In this document: positions 29,443-38,727 of the stretch, one piece after another
Layout of the letters: each line of letters starts with the position of its first letter
How positions within the stretch are numbered: the first letter of the stretch is position 1
Assembly: GCA_963805295.1 (NCBI GenBank)
Contig: CAWDTW010000079.1
Span: 1 to 64,000 of the forward strand
Origin: Roseiarcus sp963805295
GTDB lineage: Bacteria > Pseudomonadota > Alphaproteobacteria > Rhizobiales > Beijerinckiaceae
Direction: 5' to 3'
DNA length: 64,000 nucleotides
The notes under the pieces: model-generated
Database searches by the model: none
Told to the model about the DNA's origin: nothing
What the model saw: only the letters and a program-made list of their open reading frames with translations
Position numbers and translations under genes: made by a program

Positions 29443-29772
29443 ATGTCCGCAATCTGGGCCGACTGCGCCGTCGAGGTCGACGGCAACTCCTATTGCGTGC
29501 CGTGGCGCTTCATCGGCGAGAGCGTCGAGGTGACGGTGGCCGGCGGGCGGGTGCTGATCCGTCATGTCGGCGCCGAGGAACGGCGGTCGGCCGTCGAGCG
29601 GCTTCAGAGCCGCCGCCTCGTCGCGCTCGAAGCGCACGCGCGGCGCCTCGCCGGTCGTGCCGTGCACGCGGACATCGGCGATCTCACGCATCCACCAGGC
29701 AAGATGCGCTTCGAGCGCCGCCCAACGGGCAAAGACATGGCCGGCGACCGCGTTGCCTTTGACATAGCCGAC
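29443..29772. pseudogene. IS21 IstA transposase remnant with an internal inversion
   Basis: On the plus strand, 29443-29580 reads WADCAVEVDGNSYCVPWRFI and then GESVEVTVAGGRVLIRH, the C-terminal beta domain of IstA. On the minus strand, 29578-29772 reads VGYVKGNAVAGHVFARWAAL and VHGTTGEAPRVRFERDEAAA up to LKPLDGRPPF, the region that normally comes just before it. The two pieces meet 3' end to 3' end at about 29579, as expected if the C-terminal segment had been inverted locally. No istB or IS21 ends are seen. Confidence 0.7.
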
Positions 29773-30140
29773 GCCGCGCTCGTCCCTCGCGTCAAGCCCA
29801 AGGGCAGGCTCTCGCCCTTGGTTCGCGCCCGATAAGGCGCGCAGGCGCGCCCGCACGCTCCCGGCGCCGGGCGAAAGCGTGCAGGCGCTCGTCGAAGCAC
29901 GCCTCGCGCGTCGCCGCGTCGGGTGCTACGCCAGCGCCCGGGCGTTGTCGATGAGCACCTCCTGCGGTAATTTCCTCACCGCGACAGGCGCGATAAATAC
30001 GTTGAGCCCACTTCCCGCAGGGTGCTGAGGTGCAGTTACTCGCAGGAGAGATTGGCGTGTAAGCCTATGAACGAAGTGACCGGACGCCGGCTGTTTCAGA
30101 AGCTTTTGGTCGGGAGGGCGCGATAAACGGAACCGCCGCA
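29773..30140. other. Intergenic stretch ahead of the DUF6492 gene
   Basis: 368 bp. The left part is GC-rich and may be further IS21 debris. The right part probably contains the promoter and leader of the gene at 30141, with GGAACCGCCGC before its ATG. No gene is supported. Confidence 0.4.
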
Positions 30141-31076
30141 ATGCCGAAAGCTTTGGACGCGAATATAGTCACCTTGTCCTTCCGAGGGGATCTGGAAGTC
30201 TGCCGTTTGCTCTGCGCGAGTGTCGACCGCTACGCGAGCGACGCATTTGTCCATAGCTTGTACGTCCCCGCCGCGGATATGCCGCTGTTTGCGAACCTTG
30301 CCGCCGAACGACGCCGGATCGCGACGCAAGAAAGCCTGCTGCCACGCTGGTTCTGGAAAGTGCCGTTGCCCTCGCCGCATTGGCGTGCGCGGCTTTTTCT
30401 GCCGCGGCGAAATGTTTACCTGACCCCGTTCAGCCTTCCGGTGCGAGGCTGGATCGCGCAGCAGATCATGAAGATCGCGGCGGCGCTGGCGTCAGAACGC
30501 GAAATCGTCGCATTTCTCGACAGCGACAACGCGCTTGTCCGGCCACTGGCGATTGACCATCTGACGCGCAGTGGAAAGATTTGCCATTATCACGATCCCC
30601 ATCCCGCGGAGATTCCGGGACAGGGGCGGTGGTACGAGGCGGCGCGACGCCTGCTCGGGCTCCCGCAAGACGACTGCTACCGACCGGCCTATATTCATCC
30701 GATGATCGCCTGGCGGCGTCGGGTTGTCCAAGGGATGATACAGCGGATCGAGGCCACGACGGGGCGTGGCTGGGTCGGCGCCCTCGCGCGCACACCGCGC
30801 TTTGCCGAATACAACATATATGGCCTCTACGCGGAACAAATTCTCGGCTTGGAGGCGGCGGGGCTCTATGCGGAATCGCGACCGCTGGTGCACTCATCCT
30901 GGAGAAGTCGCCTCGCGGGCGCGGCGGAGACGTCGGCCTTTGTCGACGCGCTCGAGCCAGAGCATGTCGCCTGCAACATCCAGTCGACGTCTGGTATGAC
31001 CATTGAAGAGCGCATGCAAATTTACGATATGCTCAGACTTCGCGCGCGCGCGCAGGACGCTCTTGCGGCGACGTGA
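30141..31076 (+). CDS. DUF6492-family protein of the exopolysaccharide locus
   Basis: 311 residues starting MPKALDANIVTLSFRGDLEV. The pattern IVTLSFRGDLEVCRLLCASV, then EREIVAFLDSDNALVRPL (an Asp-Ser-Asp site like that of GT-A enzymes), RPAYIHPMIAWRRRVVQGM and YNIYGLYAEQILG fits DUF6492 proteins of alphaproteobacterial polysaccharide clusters. The DXD-like site and Rossmann-like start suggest a glycosyltransferase, but no activity is established. The frame is intact. IS1595 sits 10 bp after its stop. Confidence 0.75.
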   Translation: MPKALDANIVTLSFRGDLEVCRLLCASVDRYASDAFVHSLYVPAADMPLFANLAAERRRIATQESLLPRWFWKVPLPSPHWRARLFLPRRNVYLTPFSLPVRGWIAQQIMKIAAALASEREIVAFLDSDNALVRPLAIDHLTRSGKICHYHDPHPAEIPGQGRWYEAARRLLGLPQDDCYRPAYIHPMIAWRRRVVQGMIQRIEATTGRGWVGALARTPRFAEYNIYGLYAEQILGLEAAGLYAESRPLVHSSWRSRLAGAAETSAFVDALEPEHVACNIQSTSGMTIEERMQIYDMLRLRARAQDALAAT

Positions 31077-31180
31077 TTCTTTCGCGGAGACTCCTCCCGT
31101 TGGTTCCGGTGCCCCCACCACTGGTGATCCGCGCGTAGAATTCGGTTGATGGTCCGCACCAATGTTCCTATTATGTTCTC

Positions 31181-32119
31181 ATGACGAGTTGCTGGAAGCA
31201 TGACCGTCCAATGTCGCGGACGGACTTTGACCGCCGGTTTCCGGATGAGGGTGCGTGCGCGCGTCACCTCGCGAAACTCCGGTGGCCGGACGGCTTCACA
31301 TGCCCGGCCTGCGGCACCTGCAAGGGCTGGGAACTTGATACCAAACCGTTCACCTGGGAATGCGCCGGTTGCCACCGCCAGACCTCGGTCACGGCGGGAA
31401 CGGTGATGCACCGTAGCAAGCTGCCGTTGCGCACTTGGTTCGAGGCCATCCATCTCCTGACCAGCCACTCGAACGGCATCTCCGCCGAGCAGGCCCAGGC
31501 GCAGCTCGGCATCCGCTCCTATAAGACCGCCTGGCTGCTGCTGCACAAGCTGCGACGGGCGATGGTCGATCCCAACCGGTCCCTCTTGCAAGGGCTTGTT
31601 GAGGTGGACGAGACCGAAGTGCCGTTCCGGTCGAAGCATGACCCCATCGCGAACCACGGCATTCCCAACGTCGGCATCCTCCAGATCATCGGCGCCGTCG
31701 AACTCGACGAAGAAGGGCATCCTTGCCGGGTGCGGCTGGAGCCGTTGAAGGACCGCACCGGCCCAAGCGTCAGGAATTTCGTCGAGCGCAATGTGGAGGT
31801 CGGTGCCACCGTGGTGAGCGACGGGTTCGCAGGCTATCGGAAGCTGGCCGAACACCGCACGCACGTCAGTAAAGTTGTCGGCGACATGGCGGCGCATGTA
31901 CTGCTTCCTTGGATCCACCGGGCGTTCTCGAACCTGAAGCGCTGGTTCGGTGGCACGCTGCACGGCGTGCGCAATCAGCACTTGCGACGCTACCTCGACG
32001 AGTTCACATTCCGCTGGAACCGAAGGCGCCACACCAGGACGGCCTTCGACCGGTTGCTCGATCTGACCTCCCGCCTGTCGCACGCATCGATGCGGGATTT
32101 CGTTGAGCAGCGCGTCTGA
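31181..32119 (+). CDS. IS1595-family transposase
   Basis: 312 residues. The N-terminal zinc ribbon CPACGTCKGWELDTKPFTW...CAGC is typical, followed by a helix-turn-helix region and the DDE core (LLQGLVEVDETEVPFRSKH; GATVVSDGFAGYRKL; LPWIHRAFSNLKRWFGGTLH with the Asn in place of Glu seen in this family). The C-terminal FRWNRRRHTRTAFDRLL is conserved. The frame is intact, so it is probably active. Confidence 0.93.
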   Translation: MTSCWKHDRPMSRTDFDRRFPDEGACARHLAKLRWPDGFTCPACGTCKGWELDTKPFTWECAGCHRQTSVTAGTVMHRSKLPLRTWFEAIHLLTSHSNGISAEQAQAQLGIRSYKTAWLLLHKLRRAMVDPNRSLLQGLVEVDETEVPFRSKHDPIANHGIPNVGILQIIGAVELDEEGHPCRVRLEPLKDRTGPSVRNFVERNVEVGATVVSDGFAGYRKLAEHRTHVSKVVGDMAAHVLLPWIHRAFSNLKRWFGGTLHGVRNQHLRRYLDEFTFRWNRRRHTRTAFDRLLDLTSRLSHASMRDFVEQRV

Positions 32120-32552
32120 CGGAAAGTGGAGCGTCAGGCCGAAACTCCGCTTCGGAGTATTCGACGAGTTGAAGGGTGCTCGGACCTTGCTTCTATGGGG
32201 CGACGATTCCGGCATCGCCGCCTTGCAGGCAGTCTTCCGCGAACTCGCTGACGGCGCACGCGGGACGACCGCCCTCCATGAGGCGGGATGGGCAGAAGGG
32301 GTTCGCGGCACGCGCCTTTTGCTTGATCTTGCGCAGGCGAAATCGGACCAGGCCGTCAAGGTGACCAAGGCCGACAACGGGGCAGACGTCACGTGGAACG
32401 GCACTCGGGAAGAATTCATAAGCTACGCCGATCTGATTGCGTCGCTCCTCGACCATTCGAGCCGCAGCGGTCATCAGTACCTCGACTCGAATTGGAATTT
32501 CACCCTCCAGATTATGGTGTCGCGAGGGGAGTATCCGGACAACTTCCGCTAG
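32103..32552 (+). CDS. IS1595 passenger protein, unknown function
   Basis: 149 residues from a TTG overlapping the transposase stop by 17 bp, inside the IS boundaries. Visible features: RTLLLWGDDSGIAALQAVFR, TTALHEAGWAEGVRGTRLLL, and a C-terminal HQYLDSNWNFTLQIMVSRGE. I recognise no domain. Start choice is uncertain; an ATG is lacking. IS1595 elements are known to carry assorted passenger genes. Confidence 0.6.
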   Translation: MSSASDGKWSVRPKLRFGVFDELKGARTLLLWGDDSGIAALQAVFRELADGARGTTALHEAGWAEGVRGTRLLLDLAQAKSDQAVKVTKADNGADVTWNGTREEFISYADLIASLLDHSSRSGHQYLDSNWNFTLQIMVSRGEYPDNFR

Positions 32553-32605
32553 ATTAGGTGCATCCCGCTAGATATTGGTGAACCGGAACCAACGGGAGGA
32601 GCCTC

Positions 32606-32979
32606 CTTTCGCGACGCACAGCATGCGTTTGAGGATGAACAGAGCGGCCAACCGGGTCGGTAGCGGCGGTTGAACGTCGCGATAGCAGAAACGCAAAGCG
32701 CAACGATCTGTTTGAGGCCGGGCGCGAGACGCCCGTCGAGACCTGGTGAACCCGGAACGCGCGGACGTCTTCAAAGTCAGCCGATCACTCCCAGCGCCCC
32801 AACCGAGGAATAACTTGAGTTGCAAGAACTCGCTGCAGCAATCCAACCAATTTGTCCAGCTAGGACCGTTTCTAACAGTCAAGTTCGCGATCATTTTTTT
32901 GAGATCAAAGGTCTGATCAGGGATGGGTTGTCTTTCCCTTTGTCTCGGTGCAACCTTTTTGCAACGGAGGCTTGTTGAC
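32606..32979. other. Intergenic stretch with no recognised gene
   Basis: 374 bp. A minus-strand frame is open but has no family resemblance and low coding plausibility. An ACGGAGG ribosome site stands before the methyltransferase ATG at 32980. Confidence 0.4.
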
Positions 32980-33783
32980 ATGGAAGACTCTTATTACAAA
33001 TTTGTTCGCAAAGATATCGAGCTTCTCCTGCCGGCGTCCGCGAATTGAATCCTGGATGTGGGAGCCGGCGTGGGCGCGACGTCACGCTGGCTAAAGGCGC
33101 GTTATCCCAACGCCCACACCGTTGCTTTAGAAGGCAACGCCGCCCTCACTCATCCCCTCATTTTTCGCCGTATGCTGAAAATCGCAATGAAATCAATATG
33201 TTAATGGTTATCAGTGGCATTTCTATAACTTATTGATTTCATTGGCGAAAATCGAAATGAGGGGATTCTTGAGAACGCCGCCCTGTTGGACGAGCTGCGG
33301 CAAAACGTCGACGAGCCGTACATTGTCGATCTCAACGCGGATTTGCCTTCGGTGGGTGCGCCGGATCTAATTCTGTTTTTAGATATACTTGAGCATCTGC
33401 TGCGTCCATTCGAGGTCTTGGCACGCTTGACTTAATCCATGTCAACAAACGGGACGGTAATCGTATCTTTGCCGAACGTTGCGCACTTGTCCGTGTCCGT
33501 GCCGCTGTTTTTTCGAGGTGAATTCGAGTATAAGGACGCAGGGATACTCGACCGGACCCACGTACGGTTCTTCACCCGTACTACTGCGGTCCAACTCTTG
33601 AACTCGGCGCAATTGACGGTGACCAAAGGATTGCGTACGGGCTTTGGCGGACCGCGGGCGAGTATGCTTGAGCGGCTAACGTTCGGGACAATTCGAGACC
33701 ACTTAACGAAGCAATTCGTCATGGCCGCTTGCCGGGCTTCGTCGCCGGCTGTTCAACCCCCCATAGACTGGGGCACGATCTGA
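32980..33783 (+). pseudogene. Class I SAM-dependent methyltransferase, nonsense-mutated and MITE-interrupted
   Basis: The start MEDSYYKFVRKDIELLLPA is followed by an in-frame TGA at 33046, then ILDVGAGVGATSRWLK (glycine-rich SAM motif I), HTVALEGNAALLDEL across the MITE site, DLILFLDILEHLLRPFEVLA (motif with the usual D-LEH), a TAA at 33433, and GTVIVSLPNVAHLSVSVPLF and RTHVRFFTRTTAVQLL. Removing the MITE and one target copy (138 bp) keeps the frame, so both stops are real substitutions in one reading frame. Similar to methyltransferases at the edges of polysaccharide clusters. Inactive. Confidence 0.85.
33145..33273. mobile_element. MITE, 129 bp, with IS4-type ends, in the methyltransferase gene
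   Basis: Ends CTCACTCATCCCCTCATTTT (left) and CTCAAGAATCCCCTCATTTC (right, reverse-complemented); 9-bp target duplication AACGCCGCC at 33136-33144 and 33274-33282. The interior is AT-rich and largely self-complementary (GAAATCAAT...ATTGATTTC), so it can form a long hairpin. Same end core and duplication length as the MITE at 4215-4440 and the IS4-type element at 36758-38018. Confidence 0.88.
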
Positions 33784-33899
33784 ACACCTGTACAACACGA
33801 GGGCCCATCGACGGCCGATAGCAGCTTGGCGAGTTGGTCATCGTCCCAAGTCGCGCTCGACGGCGCGCGGCCTCCCGCGGAGACGCCGGCCTTGGCCGC

Positions 33900-34928
33900 T
33901 CAAACCGTCCGCGTCACCTTCATCAGATGCGGCGGCTGGTCGGGATCGCGGCCGCGCCGCCGCGCCGTCGCCTCGGCTAGCCGATAGAAGGCGTGCAGCG
34001 CCAGGATCGGGGTCGTCAGCGCGTGTCCGCCGTCGGGCGCGACGAGGGTCGGCCAGCGCGGATGGGCAGCGACGTCGATCATGAGCGGCGCGGCGCCGAA
34101 CGTTTCCAGGCGATCGACCGTCTCGAAGAAGCCCGCCCGCGCCGCGTCGGCGGGCGCAAAGCCGAGGACCGGGAACCCTGCGGAAATGACGCCGGCCGGA
34201 CCATGCAGCACTTCGGCCGACGAGAACGCCTCGGCATGGATCGCCGAGGTCTCCTTCAGTTTCAGCGCGGCTTCCGCGGCGACGGCGAGGGTCGCGCCGC
34301 GGCCGATGACGTAGAGCGAACCGGTTGCGGCGAGCCTCGCGACGGCTTCGTCCGGCGGGGCGTCGCGCGAACCTTCGAGAATGGCCGGCAGCCGGTCGAG
34401 CGCGGCGGCGAATTCCGCGTCTTCGCTCCAGCGCGCCGCGAGCGAGGCGCCGGCGACGAGCGATGCGATCATCGATTTCGTCGCCGCGACCGAACGCTCT
34501 TCGCCGGCGCAGAGCGGCAGGAGCGCGTCGGCGTCGCGCGCGGCCGGCAACTCGCCGTCGTTGACGAAAGCGATCGTCGTCGCGCCGGCCGTCTTCGCCG
34601 CGCGCTGCATGGCGACGATGTCGGGACTGCGGCCCGATTGCGAAATGGTGATCGCGACGGCGCGGCCGAGTCGGAGCGGCGCATGGTAGAGCGAGGCGAT
34701 CGAGGGGCCGAGCGAAGCGCAGGCGAGGCCGAGCCTGAGCTCGACGACGTGCTTGAGAAAGAGCGCGGCGTGATCGGAGCTGCCGCGCGCGATCGTGGCG
34801 ACGAAGGACGGGCTGCGCGCACGCAGTTCAGCCGCGAGTTCGGCGGTCGCCTGCGCATTGGTCTCGAGCTGGCGGCCCGTCGCCGCTCCGGCCTCGGCGA
34901 TCTCCGCCGCCATATATGTCCCGCTCAT
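33900..34928 (-). CDS. SIS-domain sugar isomerase/deaminase (NagB-II type)
   Basis: 342 residues from MSGTYMAAEIAEAGAATGRQ. Two SIS domains are present: SFVATIARGSSDHAALFLKH, VAITISQSGRSPDIVAMQRA, then YVIGRGATLAVAAEAALKLK, AIHAEAFSSAEVLHGPAGVI and a C-terminal PDQPPHLMKVTRTV. The glutaminase domain of GlmS is absent, and the DQPPHLxKVT ending is typical of glucosamine-6-phosphate deaminase NagB-II. The overlap (ATGA) with the upstream GntR gene points to one transcript. It would convert glucosamine-6-phosphate to fructose-6-phosphate in amino-sugar catabolism. Confidence 0.85.
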   Translation of the reverse strand: MSGTYMAAEIAEAGAATGRQLETNAQATAELAAELRARSPSFVATIARGSSDHAALFLKHVVELRLGLACASLGPSIASLYHAPLRLGRAVAITISQSGRSPDIVAMQRAAKTAGATTIAFVNDGELPAARDADALLPLCAGEERSVAATKSMIASLVAGASLAARWSEDAEFAAALDRLPAILEGSRDAPPDEAVARLAATGSLYVIGRGATLAVAAEAALKLKETSAIHAEAFSSAEVLHGPAGVISAGFPVLGFAPADAARAGFFETVDRLETFGAAPLMIDVAAHPRWPTLVAPDGGHALTTPILALHAFYRLAEATARRRGRDPDQPPHLMKVTRTV

Positions 34929-35695
34929 CGCGCCGCTCCTTCGAAACGCGCCCGCGCGCTCGGCGACAGCGTCAGTTCGGCGACGAAGTCGTAGGTGTCG
35001 GAGCGATAGAAGGAGCGGGTGAACTCGACCCGCCGACCGTCGGCGACATAGGCGATGCGATGGATGTCGAGCGCCGGTGCGCCTTCGGCAATCCCAAGCA
35101 GAGACGCCTCGGCCGCGCCGATCACCACGGCGCGCAGCCGCTGGAGCGCGCGCACCGGGCGGAAGCCCGACGCTTCGAGCGCCGCGTAGAGCGAGTCCCC
35201 GACCGGCTCGGCGCCGCCGAGAAAACGCACCGGCACCGCCGCGCGCTCGATCGCCATCGGCACGCCGTCCGCGAGGCGCAGGCGCGCGAGGCGGAACACC
35301 GTCTCGCTGAGAGAAATGTCGAGCATCATCGATTCTTCCGGCGTCGGCAGGAAGGTTCCGCGTTCGATCACTCGCGACGAGGCCGTCAGTCCGCGCAGCC
35401 GCATGTCCTCGGTGAAGCTGGTCAGGCGCGACAGCGGCTGCTCGACGTGCGGAGAATTGCGCCGCACGAAAGTTCCCGCGCCGTGGCGGTGGACGAGCAC
35501 GCCCTCGTCGACGAGGCCGGCGATGGCGCGCCGCAACGTGGTGCGCGAAACGTCGAGCATTTCGCAAAGTTCGCGCTCGCCGGGCAAGACATCGGCCTGC
35601 GCGAAGCGTCCGGCGGCGATTTCCCGCTTCAATGCGGCGCCGACGCTCGCAAACAGCGGCGTGCGTTCGGCCCTGTTCGCCCGAAGCCCCGCCAT
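34925..35695 (-). CDS. GntR-family (HutC/NagR-type) transcriptional regulator
   Basis: 256 residues. The start at 35695 is preferred over an upstream ATG because GGAGG stands five bases before it and because a palindromic operator lies just ahead. The winged helix covers about 15-80 (VLPGERELCEMLDVSRTTLR, GVLVHRHGAGTFV). The UTRA effector domain covers about 100-240 (PLSRLTSFTEDMRLRGL; FRLARLRLADGVPMAIERAA; VEFTRSFYRSDTYDF). Such regulators respond to phosphorylated amino sugars. It is coupled to the NagB-II gene and diverges from the ABC importer, both likely targets. Confidence 0.88.
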   Translation of the reverse strand: MAGLRANRAERTPLFASVGAALKREIAAGRFAQADVLPGERELCEMLDVSRTTLRRAIAGLVDEGVLVHRHGAGTFVRRNSPHVEQPLSRLTSFTEDMRLRGLTASSRVIERGTFLPTPEESMMLDISLSETVFRLARLRLADGVPMAIERAAVPVRFLGGAEPVGDSLYAALEASGFRPVRALQRLRAVVIGAAEASLLGIAEGAPALDIHRIAYVADGRRVEFTRSFYRSDTYDFVAELTLSPSARARFEGAAR

Positions 35696-35717
35696 CCCCG
35701 CCTCCGATGCTTCGCAG

Positions 35718-35734
35718 ACCTCTAGACAAGAGGT
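35718..35734. promoter_or_regulatory. Candidate GntR operator palindrome
   Basis: ACCTCTAGACAAGAGGT: perfect 6-bp arms around AGACA. It resembles the TAGACAAG core of NagR/DasR-type operators and lies 23 bp upstream of the regulator start, so it could mediate autoregulation and control of the divergent transporter. A partial TGGTCTA half-site is seen near 35776. Confidence 0.5.
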
Positions 35735-36201
35735 ATACGCTTGGCCCATAATGAAACACAAGAGGGCCTCAACTGGTCTACCGCAAACGTGGGGAGGGGA
35801 GTCGTTGGCGTCTGCGACCACACGATCTTCGCGTTCCTTTGGCGAAGACCGTGGACCTCCGCTCAATTCTCTCTTTGCCGAACAACGTCGACCGCTTTTG
35901 TCCTCGACAAGCGCGATCCCGGGCCGCCCCGTACGTCCGCGCCGCGCCCCCTCCACCGCCCTTCGAGCGGTCCCCCTCCCCCGCCTCGCGGGTGAGGAAG
36001 GCCGCGACGCCGCCTGATGACAAGCTCCGCGGGGTGGAGGAGGTGCGCAACCTATTTTAATCTGAAGCGATCGCCCCGGGCGAGCACGCTTACCGATTGC
36101 GCGAGGCGTCGACTTCGCCGAAGTTCTGGCGCGCCTCAAGGGCGCGGGAGGAACCGTCAACTCGAGCACGGGCAAGAAGTCCGTCGGATCAGGAGGGTAA
36201 A
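35735..36201. promoter_or_regulatory. Divergent promoter region between GntR and the sugar importer
   Basis: 467 bp with no supported gene. It separates the minus-strand regulator from the plus-strand substrate-binding gene and ends in a strong AGGAGGG ribosome site at 36191-36197. Promoter hexamers could not be assigned with confidence. Confidence 0.45.
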
Positions 36202-36757
36202 ATGAAATCAGGTATCGCATGGATGCGCGGCGGCGTCGCCTTGATCGCGTTGTTTGCCGGGCTGGCGGCGGCCGAGGCCGGATCGCTCAAGATCGAGAGC
36301 TGGCGCAACGACGACGCCGACATCTGGAACAACACGATCATTCCTGCCTTCAACAAGCACTATCCCGACATCAAGATCGAATTCGCTCCCGGCGCGCCGG
36401 CCGACTACGACGCGGCGCTGAACGCGCGCCTCGACGGCGGCACTGCGGGCGACCTCATCACCTGCCGTCCGTTCGACCGTTCGCTCCAGCTTTATCAGAA
36501 GCATGAGCTCGACGGCCTCAACGACCTCAAGGGCATGGACAATTTCCCCAGCGTCGCCAAGGCCGCCTGGTCGACTGACGACGGCAAGGTCACTTTCTGC
36601 GTGCCGATGGCCTCCGTCATTCACGGCTTCATGTACAACGAGGACGCCTTCAAGAAGATAGGCGCCACGCCGCCGAAGACGATGGCGGAGTTCCACGAGA
36701 TTCTCGACAAGCTGAAGAAGGACGGAACTTATACGCCGATCGACATGGGCACGGCGG

Positions 36758-38018
36758 CTAACGCATCCCCTCATTCAGGCGGGGCCGAAGGTTTGTGTGA
36801 AGACGTTGTTTTGATTTAGGAGTTCTTCGTATTTTTCAACGAGCGGCCTTAAGCGTCGCTCGGGCATGTTGGGAATGAGATCGTAGAGCAGGCAGCCCTC
36901 GCGGAACAGCGAATGGACGCGGCGTTTGATCGTGCGGGTTCTGAGCGATCGGTCCATGCCGAGGCTTTCGCCGGCCGCGCCGAGCAGGGTCAGGAGGAGG
37001 ATCGCCAAGGCGTTGAGCAGCAGCAGACGGTCGCGCCGTTGCGGATCGCCGATGCGCAGGACGCTCAGGCCCATGCCGAAACGCAAATCCTTGGTGTCGC
37101 GGAACCCCGGCTCGATCGTCCACCGTTTGGCGTAGAGGTTGACGATCTGGGAGGCGCTCGCGGTCGCATCGCTGGCGGCCAGATGCCAAGCCTCCTTCAT
37201 CCCCTTGGCGTGGACGCAGACCGCCGCGCCGACCTTGTGGCGGGCGGCGGTCGAGTTCGGCGCCGCGCAGAAGGCGCGCGCTCCCTTTCTTGCCGACCCA
37301 GTCGGCGGCCAGGCGCGTCTCACCGTCCGCCGCGGTCACATGAACGTTGCCGCGAAAGCGGATGACGTAACCGAAGCCGAGGCTTTCGAGGAATTCGAAC
37401 AGTTTGACGTCGCCGAAGCCGCGATCGGCCAGGATCGTCACCGCCACGCCCTCGGGCAGGATCGCCTTCAAACGCGTCAGGCAGAGGTCTTCGAAGTCGT
37501 TGCGCCGGTCCTTCAGTTCGTCCTTGTCGACCGTCAGCCACAGGAGCGGCGTCGCCCGGCCGTGGCGCGTGATGAGGTTCAAAGCGAGCGTGGCCTGATT
37601 GTCGGCGTCGAAATCGGTCCAATCCATCGCCACGACGATCGCCTTGCGCTGGCCCACGACCTCGCGCGCCCATGGCGCGAACAGGTCCCATACGACGACC
37701 CCGGCGTTGCTCAGCAGGCGATCGACCTGTTTGATCGCGTGTCTGTCCATCAGACCGCGCGCTTGCGCCAGCGCGTGCCCGATGACCGAAACGGCCAACG
37801 ACGCCCCCGTCAGAACCCCCAACGTCCCATTGGCCAGCGAAAAAATCCGCTTGGCGTGCAAACTCCCCGCAAACGCGCGCTTCAGAAAATCATGAACCAA
37901 TTCCATCCGCTCGATCGACTTGCGCATCCCCGCCTGCCCGCACGATTTGCCACATCGTCATGCGCGAGAATCAAAAATTCAGGCGTTTTCGAGTCCTTCA
38001 AAATGAGGGGATTCGTAG
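36758..38018 (-). mobile_element. IS4-type insertion sequence, 1261 bp, with ATCCCCTCAT ends
   Basis: Ends CTAACGCATCCCCTCATT (left) and CTACGAATCCCCTCATTTT (right, reverse-complemented), with a perfect 9-bp target duplication GCACGGCGG at 36749-36757 and 38019-38027. It is the only element in the window with these ends that carries a transposase, making it the candidate parent of the MITEs at 4215-4440 and 33145-33273. Confidence 0.93.
36775..37927 (-). pseudogene. IS4-type transposase, one frameshift
   Basis: Starts MRKSIERMELVHDFLKRAFA at 37927, with VVAMDWTDFDADNQATLALN (first Asp) and VTILADRGFGDVKLFEFLES (second Asp). A one-base shift near 37280 then leads into the second frame, with YAKRWTIEPGFRDTKDLRFG (the YREK-like Glu region) and the end NNVFTQTFGPA. 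Apart from the indel the protein is complete, about 380 residues. Confidence 0.88.
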
Positions 38019-38727
38019 GCACGGCGGACCAGTGGGAAGCCGCGACCATGGGCTTCCAGAACATCGGGCCCGACTACTGGAACGGCGAGACCGGCCGCCT
38101 TGCCCTTATCGCCGGGAAAGAGAAATACTCCGACCCGCAATACGTCGCCGTGTTCAAGGAGCTCGCCTCGTGGGCGCCCTACATGGGCAACGGCTTCCAG
38201 GCACAGAAATATCCCGACAGCCAGAACCTGTTCTCGCTCGGGAAGGCCGCAATCTATCCTGCCGGCTCATGGGACATTTCGACTTTCCGCGGTCAGGCGC
38301 AGTTCCCGATCGGCGCCTTCCCGCCGCCGCTGCCCGCAGGCCAGACCCAGTGTTATATCTCCGACCACGTCGACATCGGCATGGGGGTCAACTCGGCGTC
38401 GCAGAGCAAAGAGGACGCGAGGAAGTTTCTTGAGTGGCTGACCACGCCTGAATTCGCCGAGCTTTACGCCAACGCGCTGCCGGGTTTTTTCCCGCTCAGC
38501 AAAGCTCCGGTCACGATCAAGGACCCGCTCGCGGCCGAGATGGTCGGCTGGCGCAAGGACTGCAAATCGACAATCCGCAACTCCTATCAGATCCTAAATC
38601 GCGGCACGCCGAACCTGGAAAACGAACTCTGGAACGTCTCGGCGCAGGTCATCAACGGGACGCTGACGCCTGAGGCCGCCGGCAAGCAACTGCAGGACGG
38701 CCTCGACAAGTGGTACCACCCCGCTTA

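Larger units (their letters stand above)
31087..32605 (+). mobile_element. IS1595-family insertion sequence, 1519 bp, with passenger gene
   Basis: Ends GAGACTCCTCCCGTTGGTTC (left) and GAGGCTCCTCCCGTTGGTTC (right, reverse-complemented), with a perfect 8-bp target duplication CTTTCGCG at 31079-31086 and 32606-32613, as usual for IS1595. It holds the transposase and a downstream overlapping passenger gene. Its insertion left the DUF6492 gene intact. Confidence 0.93.
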
